Assembly (NCBI GenBank): GCA_022828595.1
Contig: JAKGHH010000002.1
Span: 109,613,254 to 109,677,253 of the forward strand
Direction of reading: 5' to 3'
Length of the DNA: 64,000 nucleotides
Source of the DNA: Nelumbo lutea
Taxonomy: Eukaryota > Streptophyta > Magnoliopsida > Proteales > Nelumbonaceae
The notes below the pieces were generated by a model. That model saw only the letters and a program-made list of their open reading frames with translations, ran no database searches and was not told the DNA's origin. Numbering within the stretch: the first letter of the stretch is position 1; each line of letters opens with the position of its first letter. Position numbers and translations under genes: made by a program. Shown piece by piece: positions 11,501 through 21,099 of the stretch.

Positions 11501-13261
11501 AAAGACAAAAAATTACTAAAAATAGTGAACTCGGGAATTACTCTAGATAGCAAGTTTGGAACCATACAATTCTGAAAGGCAAGACTAAATTCGTAATGCA
11601 CCAATAAGTAGAAAATAAATAAAAGAGCTGAAACAATACCCATATCCTATAACCCAAGGATTTTGAAATTGGCAGAGGAATTGGAAAACTGGCTTAATTA
11701 TTCCCCATTGGTTCTTTCCTTGCTTCCATATTTGTATTATTTTCCCCCGGTTTGAAAAAACTCGAGTTTTTAAGTAGCGAAGAATTAATGTTTGCTCCAA
11801 GTCACGAATTAGATGTTTGGTATTGGGAATCAAAGGGATGATAAGATCTGCAACACCGGAATTTTAGGATTCTTATCTTCAAAAATCACCATTTCAATAT
11901 GATGCATCTTTTCTTCTTTAAGCACATGGTGAAGACTTGTAAAAAAACATTATAGGAAATTTTTTGTGGAACTTGTTGGACTTCCAAATTTGGCTTTTGA
12001 TTCGTTTCTTCTTGTCTCTGGCTTTTTTGATGAATCCACTTTTTTTGGAACTTCAACTTTGTATTCAAAACTCATAATTATGAATTTCTGATGATTTACA
12101 TAGATATAGCAAGTCAGCTTGCATTTCACAGCTATCATTGCAAAGTTCTTTTACACAAATTAGGATATCCTTCCCACTCATCTTCAACACTTGCGCAGAT
12201 GATTCTTGATATAGATTTGCTTTTGGATTTGGTATTGCAACCCAAGGTTCTAAATATCGATATGCCTGAGGCGTATCAGGTGATATTGATAGTGTTTTTT
12301 TGCTTTTTAATTTTTTTTTAAACTGGTTGAGGGGGCCCGGATTAAGGCTCCTCCATCCCTTGAACTGGTCAGAACCTCGATTGTATTGAGAAACCATCGG
12401 CATGATATGTATTGACCAATACGTATTGATGCTTTGAACCTTGTTGCAACCTTTTGATATGGTTCTAACATCTTGGGATTTGGGTCTGTTACCTCCTAAC
12501 ATGGATGCTCCGATACCTTTTTATATGGATCTAGTATCTTAGGATTTGGCTTTGATACCAAATCGATGTTGGGCTGGGCAGGAATCCTAATTTGAGCTCT
12601 AGTGATGGATTTTGTGGGGTGAACGAGGGGCTGTGGGTGATTGAAGATGAGAGTTGGTTGGAAAGGAAGTAGAATGCTTGCTTTGCTACAAATAGTTAGT
12701 TAGAAATTATGAAGAAAGATATGAGCTCTTGTTATAAGGGTAAATAACAACGAGACATAATTGAGATGAAGAAAAAAGGGAGATTTCTGACAAGTCATAA
12801 TTAAGATAAACCAAAATTTATTTTTTATTATTTAGGGCTTTTAGATCTCCTTAAATGATATGTTCCTTCTCCCATTTCCATTGTGTTTTGCATTTTAAAA
12901 GTTACTGCCATGAAATCTACCCTAATTGAATCTCCTAAAGGTTGAATGAATTTGATCCTCTAATGTCTTCTTTTATTTTACCATTCTTGCTCCATAAACG
13001 ATAAGTTGGTTGGCCAGCCTCGCCTTGAGTTTGCAAAAGTCTTTTCTGCCTAAATGCATTTTATTTTCTTGTATTTGTTTCAGGTACATACAAGTTGGCA
13101 ATGCTGTGGCTGTACCTGTGGCTAGAGCATTAGGTTATGCTCTAGGTTTGGCTTACCGTGGTATTTGTGACGAGGAACCCTTATTGGTTCTTCCTCAGAA
13201 ATTTCCTAATTCTCTTAAACGTGTTCCTTCTGAATCAATTGAGGATGATGTTAATTCATGA
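5520..13261 (+). CDS. CMT: Chromomethylase (plant CMT cytosine-5 DNA methyltransferase), 3' part, six exons
   Basis: Chromomethylases methylate cytosine in CHG/CHH contexts at histone H3K9-methylated chromatin in the nucleus, chiefly to silence transposons. Exons read by me: 5520-5638, 5735-5839, 5920-5963, 6051-6120, 6208-6311 and 13084-13261, all with GT/AG borders and consistent phase. The joined reading holds the C-terminal catalytic motifs: the target-recognition part with [10 protein letters not shown], then [37 protein letters not shown] (motif IX region) and [19 protein letters not shown] (motif X), ending at TGA 13259-13261. I saw no frame break. Chromodomain, BAH domain and the catalytic PCQ motif must lie upstream, outside the window. 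The first visible exon needs one base from an earlier exon, so the preceding intron exceeds 5.5 kb. The last intron, 6312-13083, is 6772 bp and full of transposons. CMT2 versus CMT3 cannot be settled from this part. Confidence 0.93.
6705..10580 (+). mobile_element. RTE-type LINE 3' remnant, split by a later L1 insertion
   Basis: The two halves, 6705-6990 and 10437-10580, together read as the C-terminus of an RTE-clade LINE reverse transcriptase. The left half gives [10 protein letters not shown], SRLR- and [16 protein letters not shown] pieces; the right half gives VVRNGG, MALNRIEW and a [13 protein letters not shown] end, followed by a GATGACGATGATG tail. The same family occurs at 46005-46700 and 49180-49390. 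Both halves carry stops. The part from about 10507 repeats a section of the right half, so there is also a small local duplication. Confidence 0.75.
6991..10436 (+). mobile_element. L1-type LINE (copy C), long ORF2 remnant in the CMT intron
   Basis: About 3.4 kb reads as ORF2 of a plant L1 element, 5'-truncated between endonuclease and reverse transcriptase. In order: the linker before RT (near 7010-7440), RT blocks with [16 protein letters not shown] (near 7735-7785), [27 protein letters not shown] and [18 protein letters not shown]. The catalytic box reads QFANDPILF near 8318-8345 instead of the usual F-A-D-D. Then come [11 protein letters not shown] (near 8526), the zinc-binding tail (long ORF 8888-9682) and an intact-looking RNase H domain at 9825-10298 ([22 protein letters not shown]). 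A TTAATGAAAG end and an A8 tail finish near 10436. Several in-frame stops (7943, 8178, 8576) show that it is inactive. Confidence 0.88.
12243..12443. mobile_element. hAT-like MITE with perfect 8-bp target duplication
   Basis: A 201-bp element starts CAAGGTTCTAAATATCGAT and ends in the inverted ATTGATGCTTTGAACCTTG. It is flanked on both sides by TTGCAACC (12235-12242 and 12444-12451). It belongs to the same family as the insert at 3240-3462. It is non-coding. Confidence 0.88.
12452..12560. repeat. 68-bp diverged tandem repeat next to the primer site
   Basis: The sequence around 12452-12494 (GATATGGTTCTAACATCTTGG, then GGGTCTGTTACC) is repeated about 68 bp later (ATATGGATCTAGTATCTTAGG, then GGCTTTGATACC). 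The duplicated segment includes the primer-site-like sequence of the LTR remnant. Confidence 0.55.
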
Positions 13262-13760
13262 TGTAATAGCTTTATTTTTTTTCTAATATTCTTGTATTGA
13301 TAAATGTTGTTTATGTATTTTATTTGTCGCAAACCCCTGTGTAATTGAGATTCATTAAATCGTGATCCATGAACATGAGGGTTTGGCGAAAGTTTGTGTT
13401 GTCGACCTGTTGCAACTTTTTTTTTTCGGCTTGGGATTTGTCTTGTAAAGACGAGTTCCTAATAGCTTTATTTGTTTTCTTATATTTTTATTGATTTGTG
13501 GCAAACCTCGAGGGATTTTATATACCCCTGTAAATAGGTGTATTGGGGCCCAAAGATGTGATGCGAATGCCCCATATGGGATATATTGTGTTGATATTTT
13601 AAACTTTGGGCAAACCCTATTGAAATTGAGATACATCAAGGATTCATGTTTACGAGTTTGGCAAAAGTTTAATGACCTGTCGCTCTCTCTTTTTGGGTTG
13701 GGGATTGGTGGTAAGTATAGGTTCACTTAGTGGAGTTCATTAAATTGAGTTTTTATCGTA
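13262..13760. repeat. CMT 3' flank with diverged direct repeats
   Basis: Just after the CMT stop, a block starting AATAGCTTTATTT (near 13265) recurs near 13460. A block with GGCAAACC(C), ATTGAGAT and GTTTGGC(A/G)AAAGTTT (13328-13405) recurs near 13608-13675. This looks like a duplication of the 3' untranslated region or of a small repeat within it. No polyadenylation site was fixed. Confidence 0.5.
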
Positions 13761-15575
13761 AAGCATGTCAAAAAGTAAATTTTAATTTTTTTCTATGCTT
13801 TTAACTTAATTGTGGGTAAAATGAAGTTACATTTGTAATAATCTTTTAAATGGATACAATGTTTAAAAATGGGGAAGTGTGATGTGAAGCGTTTTATTAT
13901 CTATAGGTGTGAGGCGTAGTTTAGAATGTGAGAGTCACATAAGGCATAAACCTCTTTAAGAGGAAGGGGATAAGGTGGAAGAAGGATTTTATTTTTTTTA
14001 TTCTTAATAAAAAATTTTATATTAAAAAGAATAAAGATGCATAGTGTTAATTGAGAGATGGGGAATTGGAATTTCAGAATTTCTTTCTTTCCCTTTTCTT
14101 TATTTCTTTCTCTTTTTCTTTTTTTTTTGTTTTTGTTTTTATTTATTTTTCTATATTTTTATGAGGTCTTTATGAAGTATACGTCTCTAGCATGGCTCTC
14201 ATGAAAAAAAAATGCATGAGGCGTACTCTTCTTGCACCTAAGGTGTAGATGTCAACTCTTCTAGCATACACCTCAAGTCATTTTGTATTCTGTTTTATCC
14301 TCTTTTTCTGGTGTACTTTTATATTTTCTGCAAGTTCCTACTTTTATGTATTTTTGTTATATTTTATCAATTTTCTGTGATATGGTCTTGATAAGGGCAG
14401 TTTGAGGTTTTAGTAATGTTTAAACTTGCAGATAACAAGAACATGAAAGCAAATGTAAGTGGCCAAGTGTTGGAATCTAAAACTTCTTATTAAGTCTTTA
14501 ATGCAAATGAAAGATTGGGAGAAGGGTGGCAAGTGGCATTGTAATTTACCCAATTCACGTTTGTGTCTCAAACTTGGTCGTTGAAAGTTGCTCTAAAACT
14601 ATTATTAATGCCATATCTGATAGAACATTAGATGTTACTGTTGATGTTTAGCTTATATTGAATGAGATCTTTATGTTAATCAATGCCCATGAGTTGACAA
14701 TAAGAGGAGTCAATTGTTAGGCTATTATTTGGTTGCATTCCATTAACGCCTTTTTTTATTCATTTGTCCATGATATTATAATATTTGTATCATTTGAATT
14801 AATTTTTTTTTATAATTTTCAATATCCAATTGCAATCTGAATTCGATTTGAATCTAATATGAATTGATTCGTCTTTGAATATAAACCAATGAAAATTGGA
14901 TCTTCCTATTTCCGATTCAGTATGCAGTCCTATGGATTAAAGAGTAAGATTTCATTGTTGAGTTTTCAGTGAGAGACTCGCAGTCTTCATGACTTGGTGA
15001 TAATTGAAAATAATAAAGGGATTATTGATAATTAGGGTGTTATTTGGTAAGTTTTTTTAGGAAAATTTTCTGATAGCCAGGTGGTCAAAATGATAAAGAA
15101 ATTTTGGGTGTTGTCTTTAAGGATCGTTTGGTAAATATCTTAATATATCATGGTGTTCCAATTTAAATGAATTTTAGGCAAAGAGAGAAAGTAAGCTAAG
15201 CACAGAAGTTGTTTTTGCCAATTTTGACTTCCATTCGCTTTTTAGGACACAAGTCCTGATAGACTCCTGTCTTTTATTGTCAAATGGAAAAATACCAGAC
15301 TTCCATTTTCCAAATGTTGGAAAGCCTGAAAGATTATGCAAAAAGACTTACTGAACGGCCCTAGATTTTAGTAGGTCAACTGGCTGAGCTTCTCCTTTGT
15401 GCATGGGTGACTGGGTGTTAAATGGGTATACCCGTTTTTCCATATTTAGATAAATACTGATGGGAAAGTCCCCTACGGAATTTGATTAATTCTATTAAGC
15501 GGAGGAGAAGGGAACTTCTCTTGTATATGTGAATTTCAGTAAATTTTGTTGTTAAATATCATCCTTGTTTGATTC
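13761..15575. other. No gene seen; repeat-like AT-rich sequence
   Basis: A pyrimidine-rich run lies at 14080-14160. Sequences with GAGGCGTA and GCATGAGGCGTAC motifs (13900-14230) resemble the ends of the element at 51046-51605, but no complete pair of termini was found. No open frame here resembles a known protein. Confidence 0.45.
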
Positions 15576-15718
15576 GAGATCACATCTGCGCCCTGTAGGC
15601 ACATCTCAGCGTGCATTGGGAACATCTCCAAAATTGTTAGTGGGAGATGTTACCAGTACACGGTTGGGATGTGTAGGGCATTTATGGGTGCCCTTCGGGG
15701 GGCATAGATGTCAATTCG
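15576..15718. mobile_element. Small MITE, GAGTTCACATCTGCGCCC family, with 8-bp target duplication
   Basis: The 143-bp element starts GAGATCACATCTGCGCCC and ends with the inverted GGGGGGCATAGATGTCAATTCG type end. Both flanks carry TTTGATTC (15568-15575 and 15719-15726). A second member lies at 53967-54064, and a lone end lies near 17550-17582. Confidence 0.8.
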
Positions 15719-16159
15719 TTTGATTCTTTTGTTATGTATATAGCTTCGTTTATCTGTTTTGCTTCCTCTTAATTTCAGTCACTATCATTTGTTGAGCTTT
15801 TGACAGTTATGTTTTGAAGGAAAATTATCTTAAGCTTTCATTGAATTTTTGGATGCCTCAAATTATCTAAAATTCTGCAAGTTTTTACAATAGGAAAAAC
15901 TATCCTAACCCATTGTCCACTAGATGTCATATCATCTATTTTTGTTCTACTGCTATGACCCTTTGATTTACTAGTAATTAAGTTTGTCCATTGCCCATAA
16001 GAATTTTTTCTTCATACTAATTATTTGAATTTTAGATACATCATAGTTAAGATAGAAATTGAAAATTAACAGAAGTAACAATATAAGTAAAATTAACTTT
16101 AAATGCTTGTTGTAAATGAGCACGTGCATTGCACGTGGGAATTTTAAATTAAAATAACA

Positions 16160-16161
<2 letters not shown>

Positions 16162-16195
<34 letters not shown>

Positions 16196-16201
16196 TACTA
16201 C
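16162..16201. repeat. (ATT)n microsatellite
   Basis: A run of ATT trinucleotides passes into a few ACT units. Confidence 0.95.
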
Positions 16202-17510
16202 TATTAATTTTTTGTGTTATATTTCTATCATAAACAAAAATAATTTTTATTTTAACAATTATGCTTATTTAATATGATGAATATAGAACATTAAAAATGT
16301 TTCCAAATGTTTTTGACAAAATTTTACACTTTTTCATTTTTTGTGTTGTATATTTTTTAAATATTTATTATTCAATTATGACATCATGAGTTTTTTTGAA
16401 AAGTTTGACCATTGACCCACCTTCAAAATAAGAAAATAGCTTCGCTTTCTGATTAGTTTTAAGTAATGTATTCCATCTACATTATATAAATAATTTCTAA
16501 TGATGATACTTAATTTTTGTTTGACATAATTAATATATAATTTATATATATATTTTTTATTATCCTTTACTTTTTTATTTTTTTTAAGATTTACTATTTA
16601 GCTATCATATCATCAACTAATCCATTTGATCCTAGCTACTAACCCACCACCCAAAAAGAAAAATAATTTGATTTTCATGTTGACATTAAATTTTGTATTA
16701 CATTTCCATCATTAATAAAATTATTTCTTATGTATAATACTTATTTTTGTTCAATATAATGAATATATAATATTAAATATGTACCCAATATTTTATTTTT
16801 TATAAATATATAACACTAGATGTGTGTCCATTTTTTATTTTTATTTTTATGATTCTTTGTATTTTTTATTTTTAAAAGTTTTACTATTTGACTATGACAT
16901 CATTTCATTTCTACGTTGATTTTAAATTTGGTATTCCATTTTCAACATTAATAAAAATACTTTTTACATTTAATACTTTCTTTTGTTTAATATAATGAAT
17001 ATATAATATTAGAGATATGCCCAATTATTTTTATTTTTTATTTGTATTATATATTTAATTTATTTTATTATTTAATTATGATATTATTTAATAACACATT
17101 TGACCCCATATGGTAGAATTGCTGACCCACCACCAAGAGGGAAGAAAATGGTTTTGATTTTAAATTTCTTTTTTAAAATATTTATTTTTGTATATTAAAA
17201 TTAATGTTGTGGGTTTAATTAGTAGAATTTAATGATGGGAAAAATATATCTTAAATATAGAATATAATGAGGAAATATACCTTAGATATGAGATTTAATG
17301 AGTGAAAATTGGAAAATAGTTTTATTTCCAATTAGTTTCAAATTTTACATTCAATTTCCATCATTAATAAAATCATTTCTTTTTTATCATACTTATTTTT
17401 GTTAATATGCCGGATATATAATGTTAAAAAATTTCCTATTTTTTAATTTCTCTATTTTTTATATTTTATCTATTTTTAAAATTTTGTTATTTAATTGTGA
17501 CAGCATGGAT
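16200..17510. repeat. Diverged AT-rich tandem array, unit about 235 bp
   Basis: The same order of short blocks returns about every 230-240 bases. These are a TTTCCATCATTAATAAAAT-like block (near 16215, 16463, 16693, 16931, 17345), an ATACTTATTTTTGTT then AATATAATGAATATATAAT block (near 16264, 16509, 16740, 16976, 17392), a TTTAACTATGACATCAT block and a GACCCACCACC block. Units differ strongly and one (near 17160) is truncated. It looks like an old satellite-like array, not coding. Confidence 0.65.
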
Positions 17511-18689
17511 TGTCCCAATGCATGACAGGAATATACTATGAGATGTTGTGGGCCGCCCCCTTATGGGGCGTAGATGTGAACTCCTGGGACTCAATGTATG
17601 AGATGTCCATTCTTGATCATGTTGGAAGCATTGGTGTAACCATAAATTTTTTCCATTGGGATAATTAAATAAATTGTATCAAAACTATTAAAAGTAACAA
17701 AAATAATTTAAAATGTTCAAAATACAAATATAAAAAAAATCTTTGTATATTAATCACACTACTTCAACAAAAAATAATAAACGTAATTTTACTATTGTAA
17801 TTGTATATCTTAAACAAGAAATCTAGATATAAAAAGGAATAATTAAAAACATATAGAATTATTTAGTTAACTACACATGTTTGATTCCCACTGCAACCCT
17901 ATAAACATTCAGAAGGTCCAAAAACCACATCTTATCCACCCATACCCACCATTGACATCAATTCCAAACTGGCATCTACCCAAATGTATTTTTAACCTAT
18001 AAATTCTGACAGTGGGGTTATTGGTCATTCTCTTGAATTAATACTTCATCTTTCTCAATTTATATAAAGTCTTCCATCAAATAATATTGAAACTCACATT
18101 AGAAATTTATATATTTGAAGAGGCTGTTTTTCAAAGCAATTCTTACCCAATGCAGAAAACACTTTTCTTTGTCTTAAAAAGCTAAAAAGGACACTTTTTT
18201 GACTTATTTTTGTTGGTAGGAGATTCGAGCTATAATAAATATTTGAAGGAGTTCAGATTTGCTCCTGACATAGAATGTGTCTAACACCCACCGCATATCA
18301 CTTGCCAGTCAAAACGTTACCATTATCTCAAGAAGAAGATGTTTCCCAATGCAAAAGCTGCATCGTGTTGTGAGGTTATTGTGGGTTGCCCTCTCTAAGG
18401 AAGCCAAATTCAATTGAAAAATAGAGATTGAGATGGTTGAGGCACGTGCATTGAAAAGCTGCAGCACCTTAAAAGAAAGTGACGTTAGATCTGTTCGCTA
18501 ATACAGTGATATTTTTTTAAAGTAATTCATACCAAATGCTAACAATTAAATGAAATGGATGATAGAATCTATCGTATGGGCGTTAAAACAGTTGCGAAAT
18601 AGGTAGACGAATTTCAAAAATTTTCTACCTGCCTTTTAACTGGGAATCGCATTCCCTAATTTTAGAATCAAAATTCAATGATTATATTT
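17511..18689. other. No gene seen; contains one solo MITE end
   Basis: Near 17550-17582 the sequence GGGGCGTAGATGTGAACTC matches one terminus of the 15576 and 53967 MITEs, without a matching partner end. The rest is AT-rich DNA without recognisable coding content. Confidence 0.4.
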
Positions 18690-20340
18690 GAACTAAAACC
18701 GAACTAGATTTGAACGAAAAAGTGAAGGGGGAATTATACCTGAACCAGAGAAAAATTTCTCCCAAAGTTGGTGTTCACGCCCAAAGAAGGAACCAAGATC
18801 TTCTCCTGTTGAAGATGACACAACAACTGTGAAAAAGAACCAGCATGGTGTGCCATAAACACTGAATATTTCACAAGAATCCTTTGGATGACAATGGGCA
18901 CCAAACCAAATCAACCTTTCAATAAAGGCTGATATAAAAACTCTTCTTGATCTTTCTTTGACGGAGAAAACGAACTGTGACAGATGGATGGCGGCTGCAA
19001 CAGGAGGAAGCTAGAGAAATAGATGGAGAACTACTTTTCTTTTCTCTATGGTTTCTGAGATCTTTATCTCACAAACTGTAGAGTGTGTTCTGTCTCCCTA
19101 GGGTTCGAATTCATGTAATTCGAATAGGGTTTTTTCTAGTTGCTTAATGATTAAGAAATGGTTTTCTGATCATATCAGGAGTTGCCTTTATCCAAATCTG
19201 TATTTGGATTAGAACTCTTCTTAATCATATTTGTAGATTAGATAAGCTTTTAGGCTCATCCTAATCTCAGATCCGCCCCTTAATAATGACTGATCAAATA
19301 AGGCCAGTTCGAAATGGGCTTTAGGCCCAATGAGGTTATGTACTCAAAAGTTTTCCAAACTACTGCCCAGTTGGGCTTCTTTGTATGGCGTGGGACCCAA
19401 GCATTGATTTACACACCAACCACATGGGTTCGGCCCAGTTTCTGTTACAAAGTCTGGCCGAATTCACTGGAGAGCCCAATAAACCCTTTGATCCCATCAT
19501 ATGGACTCTATGGGCCCAATACTTACATTAAGTGGTTCCTGGACCAAACCATCTTATAAAAACACAGGGACTGTGGGCAAATGCAAGATTAACCCATCAG
19601 GTATCATACCAAATGGCCTTACATTTAACCTCTCAGCCCATAATGATTAAGCACTGCTCGACAAGAGAGGACCTCTCTCGGCTGCAAGGAACAGTGCTGC
19701 ACTCTTTACTTACATGGATCCCGGGAAATAAAATCATTTGTAAACATTTTGAAACCATACTTATCTATATATCATATATATAAATTTTGCAAAACAAAAA
19801 TTTCAACGATTGAAATCAACTGCAGACAGTTTAGTTTCCATCAGAGAGAGTGCATCCACGATCATTACCTTTGTCCGACAAAGGGGCTGATCCCGTCACT
19901 ATGATCACCCACTCAGATGAATTCTCAGATTATCCCAAAATACCCAAGTTTTAACCCTCGCTAAGGATATCACTGATTGACATATCAAAGATAACACAAT
20001 CCAACACTTAGTGCAGTACCATAATCCGGTATAAGGGTCAAGTGTAACTTTTCAGTTTTGATCATCAATTTTCATGGAATAGGGTAATACTAAAAATCTG
20101 ATCCGATTTAAGGATTCAATTAATCCTACATTACGTGCCTTGGGTCTCACTCTGGCGATTGAGACAAACCACCATAACAATTGGTAATACACTAGTATCA
20201 GCTTTGATAAGATAAATCTCCCAAAGCATTTGAGACAAGCCACCCCAACAATTGGTAATACACTAGTATCACCAACTTTAGGATATTACATAGAAATATA
20301 AGACACAACATGAATCAATTTCGTTTCACACGGTAGAAAG
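18690..20340. other. Unassigned repeat-like DNA
   Basis: Short frames occur here (for example minus-strand 18693-18914), but none resembles a protein I know. A 40-base segment ending in ACAATTGGTAATACACTAG is present twice, at 20159-20198 and 20231-20270, 72 bases apart and with few differences. The composition is more GC-rich than the AT-rich surroundings, which suggests part of a transposon or an old LTR, but I found no paired termini. Confidence 0.35.
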
Positions 20341-20562
20341 CTCAAAACCAAAAGCTTATCCAAACAGATTAACCACTTCGACCGTAATCAAAATGGACCT
20401 CCGTAGAGAAGGAAAATGGTAAAACGCATTAGTCCTTGAAACAGCTAGCAAGTAGCAACATCAAGAAGGGAAAGAGTACGATACTACTATTACATTACAT
20501 TACAGTACAACAAAACCATCTGGACCGTCCGATCGCAGGGGAACGGGCCTTCCCTCCCTCCT

Positions 20563-20991
20563 TCATGTGGCCTGTGCCGCGATCTTCGAGGCCTCAAGAT
20601 CCGCAGCTTTCTTGAGGAAGCTGTTACCGTCATCTTCGAGGGCCATCTGAATCGGCGATTCACCGAGGCCGTCGGCGATGGCCAGCATGATCTTCTTCAT
20701 CTCGGTCCTAAATTCGTCGAGATCGACGGCGCCACTGTTGTCGCAGTCGAACTTGTCGAAGATGGAGTCGTAGAGCTTGGTGAGCTCGTCGGGCGGGGTG
20801 GCGACGTCGATGCCGAAGTGGGATTCGATCAGGCGGAACGACTCGAAGGCCTTGCGGAGCTCGGAGCGCGAGAGCACACCGTCGCTGTTCAGGTCCAGAC
20901 TCGCGAACCGTTCCTCCACGCTCTTCTTGAACGCTTCCTCATCTTCCACGAAGGCTCGAACCGTCGATCCGTCTATTATCACGATTCCCAT
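20563..20991 (-). CDS. Small EF-hand calcium-binding protein, intronless, 142 aa
   Basis: The protein has two canonical EF-hand loops: DLNSDGVLSRSE at about residues 33-44 and DCDNSGAVDLDEF at about 82-94. Each has Asp/Asn/Ser ligands at loop positions 1, 3 and 5 and an acidic residue at position 12. The loops are separated by an acidic, helical linker. It matches in layout a plant family of short single-exon EF-hand proteins that start MG(I/V) with a V-x-x-F-V segment. The role is inferred: a cytosolic calcium sensor. The second glycine could allow N-myristoylation after Met removal, but the following residues (IVIID) fit that poorly. No signal peptide or membrane segment is seen. The coding DNA is much richer in GC than its neighbours. 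The ATG at 20991-20989 is followed upstream by an AT-poor leader with CTCTCTC runs. Confidence 0.9.
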   Translation of the reverse strand: MGIVIIDGSTVRAFVEDEEAFKKSVEERFASLDLNSDGVLSRSELRKAFESFRLIESHFGIDVATPPDELTKLYDSIFDKFDCDNSGAVDLDEFRTEMKKIMLAIADGLGESPIQMALEDDGNSFLKKAADLEASKIAAQAT

Positions 20992-21099
20992 TTCTCTCTC
21001 TTTTCTCAGGTATAATCACTTTTGAGTCTGCTTCTGACTTATCTCTCTCACTCACTCAACTCACTGAGAACTGAAGCCAGCGAACCGAAGTAGTTTATC

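Larger units (their letters stand above)
10809..12880 (-). mobile_element. Decayed small LTR element with tRNA-Met-type primer site
   Basis: Diverged direct repeats lie near 10809-11040 and 12567-12880; both contain a GTGGGTGA run, an AGAGTGCTTG or AGAATGCTTG block, an AGGGTAAA(C/T)AAC(A/G)A block and an AAACC(A)AA(A)(C/A)TTTATTT end. Immediately left of the right repeat is GGCTTTGATACCA (12548-12560). Its complement is the primer-binding sequence complementary to initiator tRNA-Met, so the element reads on the minus strand. The right repeat then starts with TG at 12567. The interior of about 1.5 kb has no coding similarity I recognise and carries the MITE at 12243-12443. Confidence 0.42.

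Noticed and set aside
13010..13083. In-frame extension upstream of the last CMT exon
   Set aside because: The frame is open but reads [18 protein letters not shown], unlike CMT; a TTTCAG acceptor at 13083 gives the right phase and the conserved [11 protein letters not shown] reading.
18693..18914. Minus-strand frame with CHPKDSCEIFSVYGTPCWFFF
   Set aside because: Looks briefly exon-like, but no family could be named and no adjoining exon was found; kept only as unassigned repeat-like DNA.
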